Shown in pieces: positions 42,916-52,343 of a DNA stretch of 64,000 nt. The stretch is from JALEVB01 sp022768265. Lineage in GTDB: Bacteria > Bacillota_I > Bacilli_A > Erysipelotrichales > Erysipelotrichaceae. Both the position numbers and the translations under genes were made by a program. The stretch is taken from contig JAXFJE010000007.1 of the NCBI GenBank assembly GCA_034168985.1, positions 25,901-89,900 on the forward strand, written 5' to 3'. Positions within the stretch are counted from its first letter, which is position 1. Each line of letters begins with the position of its first letter. Under the pieces are notes generated by a model. That model was not told where the DNA came from. It worked only from the letters and a program-made list of their open reading frames with translations, and did not search any database.

Positions 42916-45303
42916 GATCACGATATTAACGATTTTATTAGGAATGGTAATTACTTTAACGATATGTTTATCAGCTAGATGTGCTTGGACATTTTCTAGC
43001 TCACATGCCATTTTTTCTAATTCTTCCTTCGGTGTATCTTTGGCAACATTTAACTTTCCACGCATCTTACCATTGACCTGTACTACTACTTCCACATTAG
43101 CAACTTCTAATTTACTAGCATCATAGCTAGGCCATGTAGCATAAGCTACCGTTGCTTCATTGGTCAAGGCATTATACATTTCTTCACCAAGATGCGGTGC
43201 AAAACAGCTAAACATCTTGATAAAGTTGATAGCATATTCACGATAGATCTTATCTTGCTTATAACATTCATTGATAAAGATCATCATTTGACTGATTGCT
43301 GTATTTAAATTCAAGCTTTCGATATCTTCACTAACTTTTTTAACGGTTTGATTATAAACAAAATCTAGTTTCCCATCATTTTCCGTCGTTAACTTATCCA
43401 TTTCCATGAACAAACGATAAACACGATCTAACCAACGTCTAGTACCTTCGACCCCTTGAGTAGACCATGGCTTATCAGCTTCTAAAGGTCCCATGAACAT
43501 TTCGTACACCCTTAAAGTATCAGCCCCATATTGTTTGGTGATATCATTAGGATTTACGACAAATTCAGGGAAACGTTTACCCATCTTGATACCATTAGCA
43601 CCTAAGATATAGCCTTGATGGACCAGTTTCTTGAATGGCTCTTTAACCGATACCAAACCTTTATCATATAAGTAATTGTTCCACATACGAGAATATAGCA
43701 AGTGGCCTACAGCATGTTCAGGACCACCAACATATAGATCTACTGGCATCCAATGTTCGATCAACTTAGGATCGGCAAACATCTGGTCATTATGCGGATC
43801 GATATAGCGTAAAAAGTACCATGAGCTGCCTGCTGAACCTGGCATGGTATTGGTTTCTCTTTTACCTTTTTGACCATGATATTCAATATTGACCCAATCA
43901 GTAGCTTTTTCTAATGGTGATCCTAAAGGTGTTGGACGATAATCTTCCAACTCAGGTAATACCAACGGTAATTCATCATCAGCTAAAGCCACGCTTGTAC
44001 CATCTTCTAAATGTACGATTGGAATTGGCTCGCCCCAATAGCGTTGACGAGCAAAGATCCATTCACGCAAACGATAGTTTACTTTTTTGCTTCCTAAATG
44101 ATGTTCTTCTAACCACTTGATCATCGTTTCGATAGCTGCTTCTTTACCCATGCCATCTAAGAAACCAGAGTTAATATGTAAACCATCTTCGGTATAAGCT
44201 GCTTGGCTAACATCCCCACCTTCTAAGACCGGAATGATTTCTAAACCAAAGGTCTTAGCAAATTCATAGTCACGATCATCATGGGCAGGAACAGCCATGA
44301 TCGCTCCAGTACCATAACTTGCTAGGACATAATCACTGATCCAGATCGGAATCTTTTTATCATTGACCGGATTGATCGCATATGCTCCAGTAAATACCCC
44401 GGTCTTGGTCTTATTTAATTCCGTTCTTTCAAATTCTGATTTACATGCACAAGCTGCACAATATTGTTCGACTTGTTCTTTTTGTGCATTTGTAGTTATC
44501 TTTGCTACTAATGGATGTTCAGGAGCCAAAACGCAATAAGTAGCTCCAAACAAAGTATCACAACGCGTAGTAAAAACTGTAAATTTATCTTCGTAACCAT
44601 CGACCTTGAAATCAACATGAGCACCAAATGATCTGCCGATCCAGTTGCGTTGAATCTCTTTGGTACTTTCAGGCCAATCGATATCATCAAGATTTTCTAG
44701 TAATTTATCCGCATATTGACAGATATCGATGACCCATTGTTTCATGTTTTTTCTAACGACCGGATAGCCACCACGCTCACTTTTACCATTGATGACTTCA
44801 TCATTGGCTAAGACCGTTTGTAGCTCTTCACACCAGTTAACAGGAACATCAACATATTTGGCCAAGCCATCATTGTATAATTGTTTAAAGATCCATTGCG
44901 TCCACTTATAATACTTTGGATCACAAGTACTGATTTCTTTGCTCCAATCAAAAGAAAAACCTAACATCTTTAATTGTTCTTTAAAGGTCGCAATATTTTT
45001 GATGGTGAAAGTTTCAGGATGATTACCAGTTTGAATAGCATATTGCTCAGCTGGCAAACCAAAAGAATCAAACCCCATTGGGTGCAAGACATTATATCCT
45101 TGCATTCTTTTCATTCGACAAACGATATCGGTTGCTGTATATCCTTCGGGATGACCAGCATGAAGCCCTACTCCTGATGGATATGGAAACATGTCTAAAG
45201 CATAAAACTTGGGTTTAGAAAAGTCATAGACATCCGTTTTGAAAGTATTATTTTCTTCCCAATATTTTTGCCATTTTTGCTCTACTTTTGCGTGATCATA
45301 CAT
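42910..45303 (-). CDS. leuS: Leucyl-tRNA synthetase (KMSKS motif variant)
   Basis: LeuRS attaches leucine to tRNA-Leu. The 797-residue protein is a class I synthetase: the HIGH motif is HAGH (GVGLHAGHPEGY near residue 45), an editing (CP1) domain is present (FTTRCDTLFGATY), and tRNA-binding domains follow. The KMSKS motif is replaced by KMGKR (IKMGKRFPEFVVNP near residue 573), so the loop differs from the usual KMSKSKGNVV. All other parts are normal and it is the only leuS seen. A T-box leader lies upstream. Confidence 0.97.
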   Translation of the reverse strand: MYDHAKVEQKWQKYWEENNTFKTDVYDFSKPKFYALDMFPYPSGVGLHAGHPEGYTATDIVCRMKRMQGYNVLHPMGFDSFGLPAEQYAIQTGNHPETFTIKNIATFKEQLKMLGFSFDWSKEISTCDPKYYKWTQWIFKQLYNDGLAKYVDVPVNWCEELQTVLANDEVINGKSERGGYPVVRKNMKQWVIDICQYADKLLENLDDIDWPESTKEIQRNWIGRSFGAHVDFKVDGYEDKFTVFTTRCDTLFGATYCVLAPEHPLVAKITTNAQKEQVEQYCAACACKSEFERTELNKTKTGVFTGAYAINPVNDKKIPIWISDYVLASYGTGAIMAVPAHDDRDYEFAKTFGLEIIPVLEGGDVSQAAYTEDGLHINSGFLDGMGKEAAIETMIKWLEEHHLGSKKVNYRLREWIFARQRYWGEPIPIVHLEDGTSVALADDELPLVLPELEDYRPTPLGSPLEKATDWVNIEYHGQKGKRETNTMPGSAGSSWYFLRYIDPHNDQMFADPKLIEHWMPVDLYVGGPEHAVGHLLYSRMWNNYLYDKGLVSVKEPFKKLVHQGYILGANGIKMGKRFPEFVVNPNDITKQYGADTLRVYEMFMGPLEADKPWSTQGVEGTRRWLDRVYRLFMEMDKLTTENDGKLDFVYNQTVKKVSEDIESLNLNTAISQMMIFINECYKQDKIYREYAINFIKMFSCFAPHLGEEMYNALTNEATVAYATWPSYDASKLEVANVEVVVQVNGKMRGKLNVAKDTPKEELEKMACELENVQAHLADKHIVKVITIPNKIVNIVIK

Positions 45304-45322
45304 AACTTAATATCTCCTTGTA

Positions 45323-45523
45323 TAATAAAAAAAGTCCTATCTATAAGGACGTAATATACGCGGTACCACCTTAATTCACAAACAGTGCACTTTAGATCCT
45401 TTAAGGCAGAATATACCACTTACGCTCCTTTGACAAGTTCATATCGTTCGATAACCAAGTTCCATCAACCCTTGGCTTTCTATGATATCGAAAATGATAT
45501 TACTACTTCAAAATCATCACGGT
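45323..45523 (-). ncRNA. T-box leader of leuS
   Basis: On the minus strand the leader begins with GAAGTAGTAATA (Stem I AGTA region), a distal loop region, and the T-box sequence GGTGGTACCGCG (45370-45359). The last part forms a terminator, GTCCT...AGGAC followed by T residues (about 45350-45323). Uncharged tRNA-Leu would open the terminator. The CTT in GAACTTGTC (about 45437) could be the leucine specifier. Confidence 0.92.
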
Positions 45524-45529
45524 AAATAA

Positions 45530-45557
45530 ATGATATCAAATTATCAAAAAAAGTCAA
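45530..45557 (-). promoter_or_regulatory. Promoter of leuS
   Basis: TTGACT (45557-45552) and TATCAT (45535-45530) are separated by 16 bases on the minus strand just upstream of the T-box. Confidence 0.7.
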
Positions 45558-45622
45558 TTAAAACATTGATTTAACCTATCAATACTAGTAAGATAAAAAT
45601 GAATTAGAAAAGAAGTGATCTT

Positions 45623-46273
45623 ATGTATAAATGGTTTAAAAATGCTCGTGATCCAATTAGTTCATACACCCACTTTCTAGGAGTTGTCTTTGGTGCCTTA
45701 TTTTTATTGTTGGCTCTAGGAAAAGGATTTATCGTTGGATCTAAAGGCTTGTGGATCTTAGGAACTAGCATTTTTGCTTTGACCATCATGATGCTCTATG
45801 GTGCAAGCAGTTACTATCACTATTTGCCTAAAAACCACGATAAACTTACTTTTTATCGCAAGCTAGATCATTCGATGATCTATGTCTTGATTGCGGGTAG
45901 CTACACCCCAGTTTGTTTAAGATTTTTTGCTTTAAGACATGCGCTTATTTTTCTTGGAATCATTTGGGCGATTGCCATTTTAGGTATCGCTGTTAAGATT
46001 CTTTGGCTAAATAGTCCTCGCATCTTCTATACGCTTTTATACTTGATAATGGGATGGGCCGTGATCTTTGATTTTAAAAGTTTTTTGGTCATGCCTTCAA
46101 ATTGTTTGCTTTTGATCACAATTGGTGGCATTGCTTATACAATTGGTGGTATAATTTATATAATAAAACAACCTAATATCAATAATGCATGGGGCTTTCA
46201 TGAATTGTTCCATATCTTCATCTTGATAGGAACCATATTTCAAGCTATGGCATGTTTTATTTATATGGTTTAG
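45623..46273 (+). CDS. Hemolysin III / YqfA family membrane protein
   Basis: The 216-residue protein has seven likely membrane segments and the family motifs DPISSYTHFLG, SSYYHYLP, KLDHSMIYVLIAGSYTPVCL and HELFHIFI, with the conserved histidines. This group (HlyIII, PAQR-like) is not firmly known as a haemolysin; a zinc-dependent membrane hydrolase is suspected by fold. AAGAAGTGATC precedes the ATG. It starts a plus-strand run with degV and the radical SAM gene. Confidence 0.93.
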   Translation: MYKWFKNARDPISSYTHFLGVVFGALFLLLALGKGFIVGSKGLWILGTSIFALTIMMLYGASSYYHYLPKNHDKLTFYRKLDHSMIYVLIAGSYTPVCLRFFALRHALIFLGIIWAIAILGIAVKILWLNSPRIFYTLLYLIMGWAVIFDFKSFLVMPSNCLLLITIGGIAYTIGGIIYIIKQPNINNAWGFHELFHIFILIGTIFQAMACFIYMV

Positions 46274-46286
46274 AAAGAGAGTTAAA

Positions 46287-47114
46287 ATGATCAAATTAAT
46301 TACTGATACTTCTTGCTTGTTTTCAGTTGAACAGGCAAAGCAAATGGGTTTTATCGTGAATCCATTATCTGTAGCCATCGACGGCAAGACCTATCGTGAA
46401 TTCGAAGAAATAAATGCTCAAGAATTTATTGAAAAGATCAATCAAGGTTTCATACCTATCAGTTCCCAACCAGCAATGGGAGAAATTCTAGATAGCATCG
46501 AAGCAAATATTCAAGATGAGATTATTTTATTAACGATGGCAGATGGTTTAAGCGGAACATATAATACCTGCCTAAGTGCTGCTTCCCATTTTGAAAACGC
46601 CAAGATCCACGTCGTTAATAGCAAGACCTTATGCGGTCCTCATCAATATCTAGTAGAAATGATCCTTAAGATGATCAAGGATGGTAAAGATGTCGATACG
46701 ATCTTAAACGCTATCAACGAAAAGATCGCAACGGTTCAATCTTTCTTGATGCCATCAGATTTCAATTACTTAAAGCGTGGTGGACGTTGTACGCCTTTAG
46801 CTGCCGCTTTAGGTGGTTTATTAAAGATCCAACCGGTCGTAATGCAAACCAAAGATGGCAAACGCTTGGATAAGTTTGCAACCTGCCGTTCTTTCGATCT
46901 TGCCGTTAAAAAAATAATCGCACACTATGATGGCAAATTACATGATCACATCCTATATATTTCGCATGCATTTTCCTTAGATAAAGCGCAAAAAGCCAAG
47001 GCTTTATTTGAAGCTAAGTTTAGTGGTTTAGATGTAAGGATCCTTGATCTATCCTGTGCTTTTATCACCCAAGGTGGACCTGGTTGCGTAGCTATTCAAA
47101 GCATTGCCAAATAA
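46287..47114 (+). CDS. DegV family fatty acid-binding protein
   Basis: DegV proteins bind a fatty acid and serve as FakB-type partners of fatty acid kinase. The 275-residue protein has the N-terminal LITDTSC, the fatty acid-contact region ISSQPAMGE, LSGTYNTC and the C-terminal GPGCVAI. A fatty acid kinase (FakA) gene is not in the window. It follows hlyIII by 13 bases. Confidence 0.94.
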   Translation: MIKLITDTSCLFSVEQAKQMGFIVNPLSVAIDGKTYREFEEINAQEFIEKINQGFIPISSQPAMGEILDSIEANIQDEIILLTMADGLSGTYNTCLSAASHFENAKIHVVNSKTLCGPHQYLVEMILKMIKDGKDVDTILNAINEKIATVQSFLMPSDFNYLKRGGRCTPLAAALGGLLKIQPVVMQTKDGKRLDKFATCRSFDLAVKKIIAHYDGKLHDHILYISHAFSLDKAQKAKALFEAKFSGLDVRILDLSCAFITQGGPGCVAIQSIAK

Positions 47115-47115
47115 G

Positions 47116-48054
47116 ATGAAAAACCCTTTTATCTACAGTGATGATAACAAACGCTACCATACCTTTAATTACTATTTACGTCACAAATATGGGCAAAAAG
47201 TATATAAAGTACCTTTAGATGCTCATTTTAGCTGTCCTAATCGCGATGGCACTTGTGGTTATGGTGGTTGTATATTTTGCTCTTCACAAGGTTCTGGTGA
47301 ATTCGCTGCTTCAAATATCAACGATATCATCGAACAGTTTGAAGAGAATAAAAAAATGATGGAAGCAAAATGGCCAAATAGTTTGGCCATTCCTTATTTT
47401 CAAGCCTTCAGCAACACATATGGCCCCTTAAGTAAGATCAAAGCATGCATCGAGCCATTTATCAATTATCCCAAGGTATGTGCGATAGCTATTGCCACTA
47501 GACCCGATTGTTTAGATGATGAAAAAATAGCCTATCTTGCTAGCCTTACAACTCACTTTGATGTCTATATCGAACTTGGATTGCAATCTTCAAATGATGA
47601 TACAGCACAATTTATCAATCGCGGACACGATTTTGCCTGTTTGCAAAATTGTGTCGAAAAATTAAATCAAACGCCCCTAAAGACCGTAGTGCATATCATC
47701 AATGGCTTACCTAATGAAACTTCTACAGATATGTTAAAAACAATCAAAGATGTCAATGATCTGAAAGTTTTTGGCATCAAGATCCATATGCTGCATATCA
47801 GTCAACATACCGTCATCGCTAATATGTATAAACAAGCCCCTTGGCCAATGTTGTCAATGATGGAGTATGTCGATATCGTCATCAAACAACTAGAACTTTT
47901 GGATCAAAACATCGTTATCGAACGTTTGACAGGAGATCCAGTAAAAGATGAATTGATTGCTCCCTCATGGGTCTTGAATAAAACCCAAGTATTGAACGAA
48001 ATCGATAAAAAAATGGCCTTGCTTGATACATATCAAGGCAAAGCCTTAGAATAA
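47116..48054 (+). CDS. TIGR01212-type radical SAM protein (YhcC family)
   Basis: The 312-residue protein has the radical SAM cysteines in a spaced form near residue 36 (SCPNRDGTCGYGGCIFC), plus GSGEF and LGLQSSND. It matches the YhcC/TIGR01212 family, whose reaction is not defined. I take the ATG at 47116 directly after the degV stop; a TTG start at 47104 would overlap degV and lacks support. No strong ribosome binding site is seen, so it may depend on translation of degV. Confidence 0.9.
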   Translation: MKNPFIYSDDNKRYHTFNYYLRHKYGQKVYKVPLDAHFSCPNRDGTCGYGGCIFCSSQGSGEFAASNINDIIEQFEENKKMMEAKWPNSLAIPYFQAFSNTYGPLSKIKACIEPFINYPKVCAIAIATRPDCLDDEKIAYLASLTTHFDVYIELGLQSSNDDTAQFINRGHDFACLQNCVEKLNQTPLKTVVHIINGLPNETSTDMLKTIKDVNDLKVFGIKIHMLHISQHTVIANMYKQAPWPMLSMMEYVDIVIKQLELLDQNIVIERLTGDPVKDELIAPSWVLNKTQVLNEIDKKMALLDTYQGKALE

Positions 48055-48075
48055 AGGACCATTTGGTCCTTTTTA
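48053..48075. terminator. Bidirectional terminator between the radical SAM and HAD genes
   Basis: AAAGGACCA pairs with TGGTCCTTT across two bases. It overlaps the stop of each convergent gene and has A-runs and T-runs on both sides. Confidence 0.85.
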
Positions 48076-48840
48076 TTTAAGCAATCCTTTTAAATTATCG
48101 ACGATGTATGTCGGTCTGATGTTCAAACGGTAACAATCTTCCATATTATGGATGCCCGTAGTTACCAAAACAGTTTCGATACCAGCATCTTGTCCCATTT
48201 TGATATCTGTTTCTAAATTATCTCCAATGATGATGACATCTTCTTTATCAACTTGTGCATACTTTAAAGCTTGCTCGATCATGACCTGATGCGGTTTCCC
48301 AATTTTGATAGCTTCTTGGCTGCTAGCATATTCAAACATCTTTACAACGCTGCCATTACCAATATTTTCTCCTTGTTCACTAGGTAAGATGCGATCATCA
48401 TTGGTACCAACCAATCGTGCCCCATGTACTAAAGATCTTAGCGCTAAGCTATAATCCTGATATGTCGCCTGACGATCCAAGCCAACAAAAACAAAATCAG
48501 GTTGATTAGAATCAATCACAAAATTATTTTCGATCAACGCTTCGTACATCCCCTTTTCACCGATATAATTGACCTTACGCTTATTAGGATAGGTGCTGGC
48601 AATATAATCACTAGCAGCCATCGCACTGGTATAAAACATTTCTGGTCGAATGTCTTCAAATCCCATTTTCAGCATATGGTTGGCCGCTTGAACTTGAGTG
48701 CGGCAGGAATTATTTGTCAAGAATATAAAGCCGATATCATTGCGCAACAAATAATTGATAAAAGCCTTAGCACCTTTGATCCTTTTTGTTCCTAAATACA
48801 TCGTTCCATCTAAATCGATCATATAAAATTTATTTTTCAT
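48073..48840 (-). CDS. HAD-superfamily phosphatase, NagD/YutF-like
   Basis: The 255-residue protein has the HAD motifs: nucleophile Asp in MIDLDGTMYLG, motif II FLTNNSCRT, the Lys in KIGKPHQVM, and GDNLETDIKMG. The NagD-type C2 cap is seen in between. Substrates in this group include sugar phosphates and phosphoglycolate-like molecules. The gene is alone on the minus strand and divergent from the phosphoesterase gene. Confidence 0.93.
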   Translation of the reverse strand: MKNKFYMIDLDGTMYLGTKRIKGAKAFINYLLRNDIGFIFLTNNSCRTQVQAANHMLKMGFEDIRPEMFYTSAMAASDYIASTYPNKRKVNYIGEKGMYEALIENNFVIDSNQPDFVFVGLDRQATYQDYSLALRSLVHGARLVGTNDDRILPSEQGENIGNGSVVKMFEYASSQEAIKIGKPHQVMIEQALKYAQVDKEDVIIIGDNLETDIKMGQDAGIETVLVTTGIHNMEDCYRLNIRPTYIVDNLKGLLK

Positions 48841-48896
48841 AAGCTACCTCATGTATTATATAGTATAATATAATAGTTTTAATTGCTAGGAGTAAT

Positions 48897-49751
48897 ATGA
48901 CAGTTTTAAAGAAAATTATCGCCATCTTATTAATACTAATCCTTTTGATCACTAGCTTGGTTTACGATTCTATATATGTCGCCCCAAGTCGTTTTCAAGT
49001 ACGATATGAAACCTTGAGCGATACAAAGATCCCTGAGCAGCTAAATGATTTAAATATCTTATATTTTAGTGACCTCCATTATGGTCATAACATGGATAAA
49101 AAACGTCTAGATAAACTAATCGCATTGATCAACAATTGTGCTCCTGATGTTATTTTATTTGGTGGTGATCTGATCGATGATCAGCAATTTAGCCCCGAAG
49201 AAATCCAAGAGCTGACCACTAGCCTGCAAACTTTGGAAGCGCGCTTAGGCAAGTTTGCAGTATTAGGGGAATATGATCATCTGCAATTAGAACTAGTTTC
49301 CCAAATACTGCATGAGAGTAATTTTGAGATCTTAAGCAATAAAGCTTTAAAGATCCGTAACACTGGTTCCCAATCCATTACCCTTGTGGGTATCGATTGT
49401 AGCATCGGCGGTTATAATAATGAAGCTGCGGCTTTTCAAGATGTCGGTACCAATAGTTACAATTTAGTATTTGCACATACCCCAGATACTTTGATGAATC
49501 TGCCTACAGATAAAACCGATTACTTCATCGCTGGTCATACCCACGGTGGACAGGTCAATTACCTTTTTGGGTCGACCTATAGCGTAGAACAAGCTGAGCT
49601 AGCACTAAGTGGTAAACATAACGTCAATGATGCTTATACGATAGATGTTTCGACCGGTGTTGGGACTGTTGGCTATGATGCCCGCTTTTTAGCTTATCCA
49701 GAAGTGGTTTTATATCGCTTGGTACATGAATCATCAGCTGAAGATAAATGA
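48897..49751 (+). CDS. Membrane-anchored metallophosphoesterase (YkuE/YaeI-like, with altered metal motif)
   Basis: The 284-residue protein has one N-terminal membrane helix (residues 5-24), then the metallophosphoesterase blocks: YFSDLHYGHN near residue 58, LFGGDLIDD near 89, and AGHTHGGQVNY near 212. The usual GNHD/GNHE block is LGEYDH here (near residue 124), so the metal-bridging Asn is replaced by Glu; the codons support this. AGGAGTAAT precedes the ATG. It probably acts outside the membrane on phosphate esters such as UDP-linked or lipid substrates, but whether it keeps activity is open. Confidence 0.88.
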   Translation: MTVLKKIIAILLILILLITSLVYDSIYVAPSRFQVRYETLSDTKIPEQLNDLNILYFSDLHYGHNMDKKRLDKLIALINNCAPDVILFGGDLIDDQQFSPEEIQELTTSLQTLEARLGKFAVLGEYDHLQLELVSQILHESNFEILSNKALKIRNTGSQSITLVGIDCSIGGYNNEAAAFQDVGTNSYNLVFAHTPDTLMNLPTDKTDYFIAGHTHGGQVNYLFGSTYSVEQAELALSGKHNVNDAYTIDVSTGVGTVGYDARFLAYPEVVLYRLVHESSAEDK

Positions 49752-49762
49752 TCGATATAAAA

Positions 49763-49797
49763 GAAAACTGGCCTTAAAGGCCAGTTAAAATTTTTTT
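49763..49797. terminator. Bidirectional terminator between phosphoesterase and 79-residue gene
   Basis: AACTGGCCT pairs with AGGCCAGTT (49766-49774 and 49778-49786) across three bases, followed by a T-run on the plus strand and preceded by A residues. Confidence 0.88.
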
Positions 49798-50024
49798 ATC
49801 AGTTGTTTGATAATCTTTTGGCGATCTTTGCCTGGCAAACTATTTTGCAAACGAGCAATTAGATCATAGATGACTAATTTTTGATTCTCTGAAATACTAT
49901 CTTTTTTCTGGACGATAGATCCTAACTCCATCAAAGCTTGGTGAAAGCGCGTTTCATCATTGATATTAGATGATATAACTTTTTCAACTTTAGCCGCAAA
50001 GGCTTTATCTTTTTTTCTAAACAT
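49785..50024 (-). CDS. Small helical protein of unknown function
   Basis: The frame encodes 79 residues, mainly charged and predicted helical (ISENQKLVIYDLIARLQNSLPGKDRQKIIKQL). It lies 8 bases after thiI, so it is the last gene of ezrA-iscS-thiI. AGGAGATAAT just before the ATG supports translation. I do not recognise the family. Confidence 0.7.
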   Translation of the reverse strand: MFRKKDKAFAAKVEKVISSNINDETRFHQALMELGSIVQKKDSISENQKLVIYDLIARLQNSLPGKDRQKIIKQLIKKF

Positions 50025-50032
50025 ATTATCTC

Positions 50033-51220
50033 CTACAAGAAATCTTCTTCAGTTTCATTCATGTTAACATAAACTGTTTCGATCGTATCAAGACATTCTT
50101 GGATATAAGCTTCATAATCAAAACGCTTTTCTAACTCATGCGCCTTATGGATCGTTGGTTTTGTTACAGGGTTTTTAGGATCAAAAATCGTACAGCAATC
50201 TTCATAAGGTAAGATCGAAGTCGCAAAGGTGCCGATTTTTTTAGCTAGCTCAATGATTTCTTCTTTATCATAAGTAACGACTGGACGAATGATCGGAAAA
50301 TTTGTCACTTCATTGATACATTGAACGCTTTCTAAGGTTTGAGAAGCTACTTGACCTAAGCTTTCACCTGTACTGATTGCCAAGCAGTGATTTTTTTGGG
50401 CTACTTCTTGCGCAATGCGCATCATCATTCTTCGCATGATGGTGATTGCATAAGCATCATGACAATATTCATAAATAGCCTTTTGCAAAGCCGTAAAATT
50501 AACGATATGTACCTTCATGCTGCCACCTTGATATTTGCTGATGATCTTCGCTAACGATAGGACTTTTTCTCGAGCAAGATTAGAAGTATATGGCGGAGCT
50601 GCAAAATGGATAGCCTCGCAAGCAATGCCCCTTTTCATCATCAAATATCCAGCAACTGGTGAATCGATACCTCCTGATAAAAGCATCATGGTCTTGCCAT
50701 TGATCCCTGTTGGATATCCATGAGCGCCATCGATCTTATTGCAAGTAATATAAGTACCATCTTCAAAAACTTCGATATAGATCTTAAAATCTGGATGATG
50801 CACATCAACCTTATGTTCACTTTCTTTTAAGATCTTCGAAGCAACCATGCGGTTGATCTGATCTGAAATATACGGGAAGCTCTTATCGTTTCTGCGCGCT
50901 ATGACCTTAAATGTACCTTTTTCATTTAAGCTAGCTTGATAACAAGCTTCTACGATCACTTCGATATCACTAGCTACCTTTTGGGTCAAAGAGAAAGAAC
51001 TGATACCAAAAACCTCTTTTAAACGATCAGCTACGATATTTGGATCTTCATCATTTAATTTGATATAGATTCTTTCATATGTTTGACGATATTCCAAGCT
51101 TGGTAGATCCCCTAAGCTTTGTTTGATATTTTGCAATAATTTCGCTACGAATAATTTACGATTTTTCCCTTTGGTACTTAATTCGCCATAGCGAATCAAA
51201 ACAGTATCATATTTAATCAT
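50033..51220 (-). CDS. thiI: tRNA 4-thiouridine synthetase ThiI
   Basis: ThiI adenylates and thiolates U8 of tRNA. The 395-residue protein has the N-terminal ferredoxin-like and THUMP domain (FGISSFSL), the PP-loop MLLSGGIDSPVAGYLMMKRG near residue 180, and a helical end. It lacks a rhodanese domain, as in Bacillus, so sulfur must come directly from a cysteine desulfurase. The iscS-like gene overlaps its start by 8 bases, which fits that supply. Confidence 0.95.
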   Translation of the reverse strand: MIKYDTVLIRYGELSTKGKNRKLFVAKLLQNIKQSLGDLPSLEYRQTYERIYIKLNDEDPNIVADRLKEVFGISSFSLTQKVASDIEVIVEACYQASLNEKGTFKVIARRNDKSFPYISDQINRMVASKILKESEHKVDVHHPDFKIYIEVFEDGTYITCNKIDGAHGYPTGINGKTMMLLSGGIDSPVAGYLMMKRGIACEAIHFAAPPYTSNLAREKVLSLAKIISKYQGGSMKVHIVNFTALQKAIYEYCHDAYAITIMRRMMMRIAQEVAQKNHCLAISTGESLGQVASQTLESVQCINEVTNFPIIRPVVTYDKEEIIELAKKIGTFATSILPYEDCCTIFDPKNPVTKPTIHKAHELEKRFDYEAYIQECLDTIETVYVNMNETEEDFL

Positions 51221-52343
51221 ACTTTTGAATAATCTCCTTTAAATTAGCCATAAAGTAATCAATGTCATCAATTGTCAAATGATGATCAAAGCTTACCCGC
51301 AAGCTATGTTTTATCCGGTCATCATCATATCCTAAACTAGCTAGAACATGAGAAGTAGAGGATTTTGAGTGGCAAGTGCTAAGGGCACTAACCATGATCC
51401 CTCTAGCATTTAAGGCATTTAGCATTACTTCGCTAGTCAAGCTGCGGCAAGAGAAATTAATGATCGCATCAACGCTTGGTTCAAGACTATTGATCTGGAT
51501 CTTAGCTTCTTGCTGCAAACATTGGATGAAATGATCATGCAAGGCATGCAGATGCTTAGCATATTTTTGTTGATTTTCTAAGGCGATACGTAAGGTTTTC
51601 GCAAACAAGATATTAACTAGTGCATTGCTGGTGCCACCACGTAAGTTGTGTTCTTGTTGTCCGCCATTGATCAAAGCTAGTAGCTCTACATGACGCTTTT
51701 TATATAAAATGCCACTGCCTTTTAGCCCTTCGATCTTATGTGCTGAAAAGCTTGCAAGATCGATATCTTTAAGATTGATCTTAATCTTACCTAAAGCTTG
51801 GGTCTCATCAACATGCATAAAAGCATTGCTGTCATATTTGACGATCTTGGCAATGCTTTCCACCGGGTTAATGGCCCCAACTTCATTATTAACATGCATT
51901 ATGCTAACTAATATCGTATCATTGCGCAGCGCTTGTTTCACCATTTGCTCACTAATGATGCCATTTTCATTAGGTTTTAGATAAGTAACTTCAAAACCAA
52001 AGGTTTCTTCTAATTGCTTGATAGCATTTAAGACACTAGCATGCTCATAAGCTGAAGTGATGATATGACGTCCAAGATGTTGATTTTTTAAGGCTAAGCC
52101 CTTGGTAGCCAAGCTATTAGCTTCCGAGGCCCCACTGGTAAAAAGGATCTCTTCGCTATCGACATTTAATAATTTTGCTGTAGCTTCACGACTTTTTTCC
52201 ATCATTTTTTTTATGGTTGTCGCATCATCATATAAGGCGTCAACATTATAAAAGCTATCGTTTAATAATTTTGTGTAGGTTGCCAATACCTCAGGATGTA
52301 TTGGGGTCGTACTAGCACAATCTAAATATAATTTACGCTGCAC
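51213..52343 (-). CDS. Cysteine desulfurase, IscS/NifZ-partner type
   Basis: The 376-residue PLP enzyme has LDCASTTPIHP, the PLP lysine in FSAHKIEGLKG near residue 201, and a class I catalytic loop with cysteine (LSTCHSKSSTSH near 324). Unlike SufS it lies beside thiI, so its main client is probably tRNA thiolation. It overlaps thiI by 8 bases and ezrA by 11 bases. NifZ or IscS naming is uncertain, so no symbol is given. Confidence 0.93.
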   Translation of the reverse strand: MQRKLYLDCASTTPIHPEVLATYTKLLNDSFYNVDALYDDATTIKKMMEKSREATAKLLNVDSEEILFTSGASEANSLATKGLALKNQHLGRHIITSAYEHASVLNAIKQLEETFGFEVTYLKPNENGIISEQMVKQALRNDTILVSIMHVNNEVGAINPVESIAKIVKYDSNAFMHVDETQALGKIKINLKDIDLASFSAHKIEGLKGSGILYKKRHVELLALINGGQQEHNLRGGTSNALVNILFAKTLRIALENQQKYAKHLHALHDHFIQCLQQEAKIQINSLEPSVDAIINFSCRSLTSEVMLNALNARGIMVSALSTCHSKSSTSHVLASLGYDDDRIKHSLRVSFDHHLTIDDIDYFMANLKEIIQKYD

